From assembly GCA_001598975.1 (NCBI GenBank), contig BBXU01000949.1, forward strand, positions 1-23,236: 23,236 bases of DNA, in the 5' to 3' direction. Below the pieces are notes generated by a model. It was not told the DNA's origin, ran no database searches, and saw only the letters and a program-made list of their open reading frames with translations. A program made the position numbers and the translations under genes. Each line of letters opens with the position of its first letter. The first letter of the stretch is position 1. Shown here in pieces: positions 1 to 9,285 of this stretch. The DNA comes from Parachlorella kessleri (lineage: Eukaryota > Chlorophyta > Trebouxiophyceae > Chlorellales > Chlorellaceae).

Positions 1-20
1 TTTACTAAGACCCTCGCAGA

Positions 21-41
21 CCCCCCCCCCCCCCCCCCCCC
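21..41. repeat. Homopolymer tract of 21 C
   Basis: An uninterrupted run of 21 cytosines lies a few bases past the donor site that follows the catalytic-serine exon of the protease, so it sits within that intron. Runs of this length are prone to length error in sequencing and assembly. Confidence 0.9.
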
Positions 42-47
42 GCCCAC

Positions 48-2059
48 CTGAGGAGCCATTCTCGGTATCACCCAGAGAGTAAGTTACGACATAGTGGGTG
101 TCCTCCCCCGGAACAAGGTAGGTCCCGCCGGTTGTTGGGTTGTAGCTGAAGCTGATCTTCTTGTAGTCTCCCAGCGGCTGGTGGATGACGGCAGAGTCGT
201 TGATCGTTTGCAACCGGCTGGAAGCGTCCCACCCCATGTAGTAGGGCGAGTAGTCTGCAAGGAGGGTATGCGTCAACATGAGGCGGGGACCTGGCAGCGT
301 CTGGGCCCGGGGGTTTGGCGGGACTACCAGCATGTCAGGTGCCGGCACCCATACAGACAGCGGAGATTAGTCGGAGAAAGTGGTAGCCCCATGTGAAGAG
401 GTCATGGCTGCCACATTGTCTGTGTGCGGCGCGTGGGTTGGACATGAGCAGGCGGGCGGTCATTCTAGCCAGGAAGCCCTTCTAATAGATGTTGATATCA
501 AGTCATATCCCAGGGTACCTGATTACTCCAAGGGACACCTGACCTGTGGGGATGTCATCAAGCAAGCGCAGCAACATGACGTCGGAGATCTCATTGTTCC
601 ACACAACCTCTAATCCCTGCACGCAAGCCAACACAGCAGCCCACCATCCGCCCATCTGGGGTTCCCCATGAACTCATTACGGTGCTTTCAAGAGCTGCTT
701 GCTGCAAGCAGCCGAGGTTAGCCTCTGGGCAACTCATTTTGCTCTGACACTTTGCTGTCAAGTGCTGTCACCCCCGGCATGCCCAGCACCCTGTCAGTTG
801 CACCTGACCCACCCCAGAATCCAGAGACAGCAGCCCTGACGTGCCACACAACAATGCCTCCATCCGATGGGCTCAAACAATCATCTTGCCTGCAGAATCT
901 CATATGTGGGTGCGCTGTTGTCGGGGTAGCACGTCTGCTCATAGCTGAATACCACCCCCCAGAAGGCGGTGTCCCCGCCATCTGTCAGGCCCAAGCAGTG
1001 GTTGGCCGAGACCATGTATTGGTCGGCATTGGGCGAGTTGACCATCGTGCCTGCACAGAGTGCTTCCCACCCTTCGCTGCCCCAAATCAACCAAATTTCA
1101 TCGGAATTGATATCCCCTGGCTGGGGCGACACTGCTGCTGCAGACGACTGCATATACCCCTTGCTTGGAAGGCCAGAGAGAGCCTGCCATGAAAATTGTG
1201 CCTAGCTGCCTACCCCGGTTCCAAGTGCCAGCAGCGTCTGTGGCTCTAGTCCCGGCTACAGCCACCTTAACGTTGGTGGGTAGGGGGCCTGTGAATAAAA
1301 AGCACCCAAGCACGGTCGGAGCAACCTGCTTGCCTGTGCAGAAGTAGCCCTCGTTGGCATCAAAGGCTGCAAGCAGCACCACCGCGTTGGCCTGGAGGTC
1401 CCACCCGGGCTCGCAGGCCACATTGAGGTTGCAGGTGAGAGAGTCGCCCGCCCTGCAGCCAGCAAGCTGCAGCTTGACGGGTAGCGGAACCTCTGCGCTA
1501 TAGGTAGGTACAAATGCCAGGGAGGAGCATCCTACTTCCGGTCCCCTCTGATAGCCACATATACCCCCTTTGAGGCAAACAGTCCATGCTGCATGGCACG
1601 TGAGCCTGCCAGGGCCCCCAACATATGGGCAAACTGCCAAGCGGCACCCTTGTGCTTTTCATGCTGCTGCTGCTGCTGCTGCTGGTTAGGCCAAGAGAGG
1701 CCAGCCGTGCACACGCCCAGCCTCTCACCTCGCCTGCAACGCTTCCAGGATTGCCTGCTCAATGGCCTCGGCCTCACTGGCAGGATCCATAGCAGGGCTG
1801 CTCCCCGCCTCACTAATAACCACAGAATCCGCCAGCAAAGCCGCAGTTTGGACGGCTGCGGTCTGCTCGGCTGCCTGCTCTGCTGAGGAGCTGCTTCGCC
1901 CAGCTTGCTGCATGCTAGACCTGCTCTCCCTCAGCTCTTCTTGGCCGGCGAAAGACAGGGGCCGCACTCCCAGCAACACTGACTCCACCCGCGCCGCAAA
2001 GTGCCTGCTGGAAATTTCAACGGAGGCTGGCTGGTGGTATTCAAGGACTGCCACCTCGC
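48..2059 (-). CDS. Lysyl-endopeptidase-like secreted serine protease (partial, 3' end beyond left edge, 5' end unresolved)
   Basis: Five joined exons keep one frame: 2059-1729, 1497-1334, 1050-890, 616-544 and 254-48. The product resembles chymotrypsin-fold (S1) proteases of the bacterial lysyl-endopeptidase type. Such enzymes are secreted and cut peptide bonds, classically after lysine. I see an Ala/Ser/Gln-rich leader, then a Cys-rich start (LTCNLNVACEPGWD), the oxyanion-side strand FCTGTMVNS, and the catalytic histidine in VSANHC (codon 998-1000). The catalytic aspartate lies in EISDVMLL (codon 581-583) and the catalytic serine in the NGSSG motif (TCA at 49-51), which the next intron interrupts. 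The order of triad residues and the surrounding MGWD, HQPLGD and GEDTHYV motifs match the family as I remember it. Two of the four visible introns use GC donors. The end of the protease domain lies outside the window, and lysine specificity is inferred only from family resemblance. Confidence 0.75.
1662..1682 (+). repeat. (TGC)7 microsatellite
   Basis: Seven perfect TGC units (CAG on the other strand) lie inside the protease intron between 1497 and 1729. The overlapping minus-strand frame would read poly-Gln, but that frame is intronic in my model, so I treat this as a plain microsatellite. Confidence 0.8.
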
Positions 2060-3887
2060 CTGCAACAGGAGCACCACATGATCAGGACTTAGGTACCAGC
2101 GGGTTCTAATGAGCAGCTGCCTCAGCACACCACGCCTCAGATGAGCTATACAAGAGTGTGTTTGAAGCCTGCGGCATCCCAGGTGGTCAGGTAGGACAGG
2201 TCAGGCGCCCCCAAGCAGTGCCTCCATGGCACCCCCGTGCTCCACCCACTCTCCGCCTTGGGAAATTGGGGTGACAGGGCATGTCCCCTAATCAGTTGTG
2301 ATCATGCTGGGCATGCTGCTCCAATCTTGACTTCAAACGCACTGGCCGCAGCTGTGGATGCCTCCCTTACAAGCCAGGCCCAAGCCATACAAGGGGGCCC
2401 AATTGAGAACCCGATCATTGACGCTGTCAACACACAGCTCTCCGATCCTGCCTTTTTCAGCGCCTGCAGGCTATATACGAGGCCTAACCTGATACAGGGC
2501 CGACCAGTAGGCCTCCGTTGGTGTGCAGATCATGCGTTGTCAACAGCCGACACCTCGCAGTGCAGGCTGCTCTAGGGTCTGTCGTCGCTGCTGGACTGTA
2601 GACATACAGCTGAGCGGTCAGGGGAAGCTGGACATCCCTGCAGGAAGCAAGGAAGGCACCAGGTGTACTATTATAGTTCTTGCATTGCACTGCTGCAAGC
2701 TAGAGGGTCACTCAGCTATCACTGTAAGCTGTCTGCTATGACGTCTTCGGCTTGCTACTGACAGCAAGACGCCATCATGATCACAGCTCACCGGAGCAGC
2801 ACTGTGATAGACAATGCACTGGGAGCCTGCAGGCAGAGCCTCCATGTGAAGTCACCATCCCCGCTATCTGCCAAGCTGCCATAGTCCTCCAGCTGGGACC
2901 CTGGCATAAGCCCCGCCTGCACATAGAAGGCAGGTCCAGGACTACGTTAGGCAAGATCCTGGGCGAACCAGGGTAAAAGTCCAGACTCGAAGGCAGCACA
3001 CTGACATGGTGAGCTACGAGAAGAACGCACTGTACCGTCTGGGGTAGCTTGAGATAACACAGCGAGGGTGCAGGACCTGTCAGGACTACCAACGCTGCCT
3101 AAGTAACCTCTAGCTCACAGTGCCAACTTTAGATAAGGGCCACTGGCTTCAGTAGAACTTATCCCTCCCACACTCTATACCTGTGCTGGGACAGCAAAGG
3201 TTGAAGGCTTGAGCCTGAGCCCGCCACCATCCCCAGCAGTTCCGTTTCCGAAGGCAGCTGCGTCCCATGACAGTTGCAGGGCAGGCACTCCTTCTGGACA
3301 GCCTACATGACGGAGCCAGGAAGGTTTCTCGATCGGTTTTGCACAGTCACGGGGGTTAGTCTCCGGGGGTTAGTCTGGTCAAGCACCGGCCTGCGCCCAG
3401 TCCCAGAACTCGGGGCCTTACGCGGCGGCCTCATACCTGAAGTTACTGATCCGTGTGTGTTACGCACGGTCGTCAACAACGCCAGGCAGCCCAGCAGTAC
3501 TTGGGCCGTCGCCATGTGTGCATGTCATGTCATGAACGCTCCACAGTACATTCTTTTACCCCTTCTCGAAAGAGTAGCCGCATTGCGTGTTCCCGTGATC
3601 GGTGGTCGCATTTCATTGACACACTGGTTTGTCATACTCTACACGCCTTCCCGCGCCTTTTATCGGCCCGATTTTCATCCGATTTACAGCTCTTTCGTCA
3701 CTGTCTTGAGCGAAAAGATAGCCCCACATTGAAGCCGTACGCCCCGTTCGCCCGCTAAAGTAGACAGGACTGACTTCCAGCAGCAAGGTACGAATCACCC
3801 ACGCTTTGTTGTAACGTGTGCTAGGCACACTCCCTGGACCCAGTCCTCTCACACTTTGGCAAACCTCCACTGTAGGGTATTTTAAGT
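2060..3887. other. Mostly unassigned interval between the protease and the ferredoxin
   Basis: This stretch should hold the 5' part of the minus-strand protease gene and the promoter of the plus-strand ferredoxin gene. Apart from the candidate exon at 2554-2637 I find no frame that I recognise. A plus-strand open stretch at 2324-2470 (49 codons, including NALAAAVDASLTSQAQ) has protein-like composition but no splice context that I trust. A 13-base direct repeat (CGGGGGTTAGTCT) occurs twice near 3350-3376. No tRNA or rRNA signature was seen. Confidence 0.5.
2554..2637 (-). CDS. Candidate upstream exon of the protease gene
   Basis: The minus strand has a pyrimidine-rich tract ending in CTGCAG just before 2637 and a GTGTCG donor after 2554. 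The 84-nt interval between them is open and reads DVQLPLTAQLYVYSPAATTD followed by Cys-containing residues. It leaves phase 2, whereas the next confident protease exon (2059) needs phase 1, so at least one more exon would have to lie between 2060 and 2553. I could not place that exon convincingly. A possible piece around 2170-2260 reads PDLSYLTTWDAAG. The call rests on splice signals and composition only. Confidence 0.3.
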
Positions 3888-5003
3888 ATGAGGGCCGCAC
3901 TGCTGTCTGCTCCCAGCACCAGCCGCCTTGCCTGGCAGCAGCAGGCCTTCAAGGCTCGTCCGCAGCGAAGCAGCCGCAGCAGCCGCCACCTCTGCTTAGT
4001 CAGAGCCCACAAGGTGGAGCTGAAAATGGACGATGGCACCTTGCACATGCTAGAGGTCAGCTGTGACGAGAGCATCCTTTCGGTGGCCATAGACCAGGGA
4101 GTGTTGCCGCCCCACGACTGCCAGATGGGCGTCTGCCTGCGCTGCGCTGCCAAGCTGGTGAGAGCTCCTGTGAAGCAGTGTATCGGAGGTCGTGGCTGAC
4201 ATGATCCTAGCTGTCTCAAGACCCTGAGCGCATCGCAACGTTTGGGTTTACATGACAAAGTCCTGCACGGTCCGTGAGAGTCATGCACATCAGCTGACAG
4301 CTGCTAAGCAGCCATCTAGATGCTTCCTGGAGCACAAGCAGGCAACACCGTTTGTTGCCTGCTGGACATTTCGTTGCCTGCCGCTTGCATGACTTTTACT
4401 GCCACATGCATGGGGCAGGTGCCTGCCCTGCACTTTCTCCTCACCGGTTGTTGTGCCAAGGGTACTGCCCTGCTCCTATCACTTCCAACTGAGCCAATAT
4501 GCAGCCTGACTCACCCGCCCTGAAGTGTTATGCCCGCAGGAGGAGGGTCAGGTGGACCAGGAAGCGGGTATGCTGAGCACGGATGTGCAGGAGAAGGGTT
4601 ATGCCCTCCTTTGCGTGTCACTTCCACAGAGCGACTGTAGGATCCGCATCATTCCTGAGGTGAGGCGGGGCTCGTGCTGCTAGTGCCCCGGGGTTGCTCA
4701 GGCTGGTCATTGCTGTGTCAAGGGTTGGATAGGGCAAGTCGTGTCATGGGCTGTGCTTGTCACCCGGTCTCTCGTGCACTCACAGTCGTCTCACTTGCCG
4801 ATAATGTATGCTTTGGAGCTGCATTTGAGTAGGGGGTCCTAACATGCTAATCGCCAGCAGACTTGCAGGAAAAAACAGTCCTCCTGGCATTGAATGACCT
4901 TGGATATTTGCAGCAGGTCTTAAGGTTATTTTGTCTGCTGCAGTACGAGCTTATGGACGAGGCAATGGCTACATCGGCAGTAAACCAGGCCCGGGCGGGG
5001 TAG
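3888..5003 (+). CDS. FDC2: Plastid-targeted plant-type [2Fe-2S] ferredoxin, FdC2-like
   Basis: Exons 3888-4157, 4540-4659 and 4944-5003, all in phase 0, give 149 residues. Residues 1 to about 40 are rich in Ala, Ser, Arg and Gln with almost no acidic residues, as in a chloroplast transit peptide. The ferredoxin fold follows, with cluster cysteines C78, C83, C86 and C115 (CX4CX2CX28C). The cluster loop reads HDCQMGVCLRC instead of the CRAGSCSSC of photosynthetic ferredoxins. With the VDQEAGMLSTDV and IRIIPEYEL segments and the C-terminal extension, this matches the FdC2 subfamily as I remember it, which is linked to chloroplast development and redox supply other than bulk NADP+ reduction. All introns are GT-AG. 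The start is the ATG that directly opens the transit peptide. It is convergent with the F-box/LRR gene downstream. Ferredoxin identity is firm; the subfamily is likely but from memory. Confidence 0.85.
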
Positions 5004-5338
5004 TAGTGCTGTCAGGGGCCTTGGTAGCTGGGCCCTTCACACTTGCCGGGTTTGCGCCGCAGCCTTGCTGCCTCAGTGCGGCTCCACTGGCTGCAGCTGG
5101 GAGCAATGCGCATTTAGTGCATTTAATTGGGTTTTGTGCCAAGCCCATGTGCTGCATTTGGCATCCCGTGTATCTTGTTAGCGTTTGAACCAAAATGTGT
5201 GCATGTCTGAGCATGAGTGAAGCACGTGAGCTGCTGGTGGTTAGGTGCATTGGGGGCTCCTGGGCAAAGACTTTGTCCCTGGCGAAGTGTTATGACCATC
5301 AGCAGCTGGCCATGGTGTGTTGGTTGCGCTGACAGCTA

Positions 5339-5343
5339 TTACA
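5339..5343 (-). promoter_or_regulatory. Candidate TGTAA polyadenylation signal for the F-box/LRR gene
   Basis: TTACA on the plus strand gives TGTAA on the minus strand about 310 nt past the F-box/LRR stop codon. TGTAA is the usual poly(A) signal of chlorophyte mRNAs. A five-base match is weak evidence alone. Confidence 0.3.
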
Positions 5344-5535
5344 TAATTCAGGCACTGCCTATATGGAAGGCTTAGAACGCATGCTCTTGACCGTATGTTG
5401 CTGGTGCGAGTTAGCAAGCGTGCAAATACGCCTTGCATTGATAGAAACTTCATGTACTAGCCGACATCTTCCTGTTTTTCCCTGTATGTGCCAAGCCAGC
5501 TGGTCCATTCCTTTGACCCAAGGCCTCACTTGCCC

Positions 5536-5540
5536 TGTAA
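5536..5540 (+). promoter_or_regulatory. Candidate TGTAA polyadenylation signal for the ferredoxin gene
   Basis: I noticed this TGTAA on the plus strand about 530 nt past the ferredoxin stop codon. It implies a long 3' UTR reaching close to the end of the convergent gene. Weak evidence alone. Confidence 0.25.
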
Positions 5541-5651
5541 CATCATGGGTTTGCTACACCGCTTGCTGCCAAGCCTGTTGGCCCCGCCGACGCATGGCCC
5601 TGAGAAGATTCACAAACCCGCAGAGGACAGGCCACTGCCGTGCAGCCTGCC

Positions 5652-8069
5652 TCACTGAAGGCCATAGCACAACCTCACAGCCCCCAGCTGCATGGCCTCC
5701 AGAGCTTCGAGTAAAGCTGCTTGGCCAGCTGTGCTCGGGAGCATAGGCTTGGCTCCGCCCAGGAGCACCTCAAGGGGCCCAACCGACAGGCAGAGCTTGG
5801 AGAGGCTTGTGAGCTGGGCAAGGGTATCTGCTGAGCTGGCAGCCACACCCAGCTCAAGTTCCAGTGTTTTGAGAGGGCAAGCAGCGGCCGGCAGGGGCAA
5901 GGGTCCACAACTAGCCACGCCCGCCAGAGAAAGGAACTGCAGAGGGACACAGCGCTATTAGGTAGGGGTCCAAGCTCGCGTCTGTGCATGCAGCATGCCC
6001 TGGCTGGATGCAAGGGATAGTGCGATGGTGTGCAGCAAGGCCTGGCGACTGCCTGCGGATGTTCAAGGAGCAGCCTTGCTCTGCCATGTCCCGTTGCTGG
6101 TCTCTTCAACCATTTGCCTGCCCCGTCACTTACTTCCAGCTTTGGCAGCGTCAGGACAGCAGCGGGCAGCCCTTGCAGGCGGCAGCCCAGCAGACTGATG
6201 CTTGTAAGGGCTGTGAGGGCTGAGAGGTGCTCCAGACCGCATCCCAAGGGAGCATGGTTCAGATCGTTCAGGGCAAGATCCAAGTGATGCAGGCCTGCGA
6301 GACACACAAGGCCGGGTGTAATGGGGGGACAACCTGAGGGTTATTGATGGCCCGAGGGTCAAGCAAGCAGGTGGGGCTTCATCTGTTAACATACATATAC
6401 ACCGACAGGGTCAAAAGTGCAGTGGTCCATGTAGGGACTTAAGCAAAGCACATGCTGTACGACCGCCGCCAGGAGGCACCGCAGAGCACTGCCATCCAAA
6501 ATAAACCCACCTGTGAGCATGGCAGCACCTCTGGGAAGGCTTGCAAGGCGGCAGTTGCGCAGCGACAAGAATGTTAGTTGACGCAGAGCAGCCAAGCGCT
6601 CCAGGCCAAGGGAGGACGGCACCATGCCCCAGTTCTGCTCAATAGCCAGCTCTCTCAGCGCTGTCACCTCGCCAACCTGTGCGGGAAGGGCACACTCTGC
6701 GGTAGTCATGGTAATGGTGGCCTTAGGAAAATTTATGAAGATGGTGCACTAAGTACAAGGTCGGTCAAAGCAGGATGTGATGAGCAAGGGCATGTCAAAG
6801 GGTCAGCAAGCTTTCTAGCACGGGAACGGTGTAATCAGGCTATCCAGTGCCGGCCTCCATCCTTGCTGGAACCTATGAATGGCAAAGCTGAGCTCTGTAT
6901 CGCCCTCCAAAGATGATTTGCTGCAGAAGAGGTGACCAAAGAGCGCCGCCTGGATGCATGTCAGCGGTGCCTGTGAGGCAGCTCTCACCTGAGGTGGCAG
7001 CTGGTCCAGGCGGCACTTCACCAGGCTGAGGGAGGTTAGCTCCCCAGCCACCTGGCCTAGGCCCCTCAGGTCTATAGCACTGTGCATGCCGGCGGGTTCT
7101 ACCAGCATCAGCTGCCTGAGGCGCCCAGGTGCCCCCTTTTTGTTGTGTGGCCCAACAGAGCCAACCACACCAGCTAGGTCTCGCACCAGCGTCGGTGCGG
7201 GATGCTGCACTGCCAGCGATGCAAGCAAAGGCGGCAGCACGTGCAGCTGCACAGGATGCTCTGCGCTTGCAGAGGCGAAAGAGAGGTGGCACAGGGAGGC
7301 GGCCCATGCCAGGTGGGTGGTAACTGAAATACTGCCAGTGGCTGTCGCCACATCCAGGCTGTGTAGCTGGGGCAGATCTTGCACCCAGCTTGTGATGGCC
7401 ACATCTCCTGCTGTCCTCCAGCGCAGCTCCACAAGGGGTGAGCCTGCCAGCCTGGTGAGCGCCTGGCTCACTTGCTCGTTGATGGAACCCTGTGCATGCT
7501 GCGCCAGCCAGCGATCGAGCTTGGGGCTCTGGCTGGGCATCTGACCGCCAGCGCTCAGCAGGCGGCTGACGGTGTGAAGAGACAGCTTCTGCAACTGGGC
7601 ACCATGCCTCGCCAGCCATACAGCGAAGTGGCGTGCCTGGTCCGCCTTCTCCAAACAAATGTGCAGCTCTGCCCAGGTGTTCATCGAGTTGGCTCCAAGG
7701 GATTTCAGGCGCCGGTTGCAGGAGCACAGTCTGACCCTGCAGGCGGGCCTCGCTATAAGTCATGTGGAGCATGACCCTTCAGGCATGCCGGTTTACAGCT
7801 CAGGATTGGGCAAGCTGCCTTGCCAAGTAGCCTGCCGAGTCAAGTGAGTCAAGTGAGCCGTCGTCGGCTCACAGACCTTTGCTCCACCTTCGTGCCTCTA
7901 GGGTGCCCATCACTCACCTGTCCTTTGGCTCCAATGTCAGCATCACCTTGTCCCAGAGGCTGCATGACAGCCATGCCACAGCTTTGACTGAAGCTACATT
8001 CTGCTTGGACAGAAAGCGGGTTCTTGGAGCCCAGGGCGCTTCACCCAGCGGCTGCGAAAGGGCCATCAT
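5652..8069 (-). CDS. F-box / leucine-rich-repeat protein
   Basis: Exons 8069-7918, 7736-6989, 6676-6511, 6294-6134 and 5936-5652 give 503 residues with a consistent phase at each GT-AG junction. Residues about 38-68 (LWDKVMLTLEPKDR, then VRLCSCNRRLKSL across the first intron) look like an F-box, the Skp1-binding element of SCF ubiquitin ligases. The rest is rich in Leu with recurring LRR units such as LTSLSLVKCRLDQLP, LTFLSLRNCRLASLP and LTSISLLGCRLQGLP. Two of these fall at the ends of exons, suggesting repeat-exon correspondence. The likely role is substrate recognition for ubiquitylation in cytosol or nucleus; the substrate is unknown. There is no signal peptide and no clear membrane segment. 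The start is one of two adjacent ATGs (8069 or 8066), and further upstream exons cannot be excluded. The LRR call is firm; the F-box is probable. Confidence 0.75.
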
Positions 8070-9285
8070 GGCATGGTGGGTACAAAGGTAGGGTTGTAGT
8101 ATCACCTATGCATAGCTTTTTCATAGAAAAGGTCTGGACCCCTCATGGGTCGCCAGTGGCGGGACCCGAGGGATCCTCTGTATCAGCAATGGCTGGGACC
8201 ACCATTTGCTTCAAGCTAACTCAAGCTCCGGGCTTAGTATGCCTATGCTTAGGCTGAGGGGGACGTCAATTGGCCATGGGCCAGGCAGCAAGGTGCTCGC
8301 ACTTCCCAAGCTGGCCAAGCTGGACTTGACGCAATCAAAAAGCACTGGTCTGCCACAGTGTGCTCAGGGAAGCTGACCAGGAGGTTGTGGCCCACTGGGG
8401 TCAGGGTAAGATTGCCCACAGTAGGACTCCAGCATGTCCATACATTCAGTGGCCAGCCCTCCATGCGTGGGGGGAGCAATCCGTGCATCCCAGTACAGCC
8501 TTCCAATGCCCGGCCCCCATCTCAAGCTCCCACAGCCAGCCGGATGGCCGGACGGGACGCCTAGCGCTGTGCAATCTTGGGTCAGCGGGAGTATGGTATG
8601 AAGCACAGGAGGAGCAGATCCATGATGCCAGTTCTCTACCAACCCTTTGATTAGTAGGGCAGGGTCGGAAACCTTCAGATTCCTGATGGTTGGCAGTGGC
8701 ATTTCTTCCAAGAGGTATGCTGCCTGCGCTCCCTGTAAGGCTCCTGCCTGGACAGTTCTCCCCTGGACCTGCTTGAGATTGTTGACAAAGCAAGTGTTGT
8801 GGGACCAGGATCGCCTCCGCAGAGAGCCACCCGTGCCAGGGTTGACAACAAAGACCACGAGGGTGCCGCCCCAGCGCTCCCTTATATTGATCGCATGTCG
8901 CAGGGGGCTAGGTCCCAGGACAAGTCCCTGCTTCTTTATCCTGTCTCAGAGGGAGGGCTGAGACGGCAGGCGCAGGTTATGCGCATAATGCAAACACAAC
9001 GGCTGGTAGCAGGTGTTAAGTTTTGATGTACCTGACATTCGTGAGAGTGAGGGGTGCAAGCCCCTCCGGCTGGCCTTGCCAACAAAACAACCGAATACGT
9101 GTCTCAAGCAAATACTCTTCCTGTCACGTGCATTTCCATTTTAAATACTCTTCCCAGCGCCCCAGGAAACACCAAAGCACACCTAGCAGCGTGCTGCAAG
9201 AAAAGGGTGCCCTTTCAGCAGCTCATCACATCCAAGATAATTTTAATCACTGTGACATATTCACGTTGCCCCGGGGAGGCCTGTG
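8070..9285. other. Divergent intergenic region with the 5' flanks of the F-box/LRR and STEEP1 genes
   Basis: This 1.2-kb interval separates the start codons of the minus-strand F-box/LRR gene and the plus-strand STEEP1-like gene, so it should carry both promoters. An AT-rich TTTAAATACTC near 9140 could serve as a TATA-like element for the STEEP1 gene, but I have no independent support. The only coding potential noted is the unidentified minus-strand frame inside it. Confidence 0.45.
8364..8940 (-). CDS. Open frame of unknown identity, possibly one or more exons
   Basis: From a plausible acceptor (a CTCTGAGACAG-type site just above 8940) one minus-strand frame stays open for about 190 codons to a stop at 8364. 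Its first part looks protein-like: LGPSPLRHAINIRERWGGTL, followed closely by a hydrophobic strand and then VNPGTGGSL. Farther along it reads TIRNLKVSDPALLIKGLVENW-type sequence. A second minus-strand frame at about 8249-8440 contains NLTLTPVGHNLLVSFPEH, which resembles a beta-sandwich strand pattern. I do not recognise either. They could be a small gene between the divergent F-box/LRR and STEEP1 genes, upstream exons of the F-box/LRR gene, a decayed copy, or chance. Confidence 0.3.

Larger units (their letters stand above)
5004..5651. other. Convergent 3' spacer between the ferredoxin and F-box/LRR genes
   Basis: No coding region recognised. The interval must contain the 3' UTRs of the plus-strand ferredoxin gene and the minus-strand F-box/LRR gene. 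Candidate TGTAA signals of the two genes fall beyond each other, so the transcripts may overlap. Confidence 0.5.

Noticed and set aside
1051..1117. Extending the His-bearing protease exon upstream (DINSDEIWLIWGSEGWEAL)
   Set aside because: The open frame continues there, but the acceptor CTCTGTGCAG before 1050 joins FCTG directly to TMVNS as the family requires; the longer version would duplicate the Cys-x-Gly segment.
1532..1813. Minus-strand frame with seven consecutive glutamines
   Set aside because: The CAG run lies inside the intron between protease exons 2059-1729 and 1497-1334, which join in phase with the canonical GTGAGA donor.
3274..3732. 152-codon plus-strand open frame upstream of the ferredoxin
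   Set aside because: No family resemblance, an overlapping frame is equally open, and it sits where the ferredoxin promoter should be. Treated as chance.
6873..7772. 299-codon minus-strand open frame overlapping the F-box/LRR gene
   Set aside because: It is the +1 shadow of the LRR exon 7736-6989; its composition is low in hydrophobic periodicity and rich in Arg/Gly/Pro, whereas the other frame shows clear LRR units and matching splice phases.
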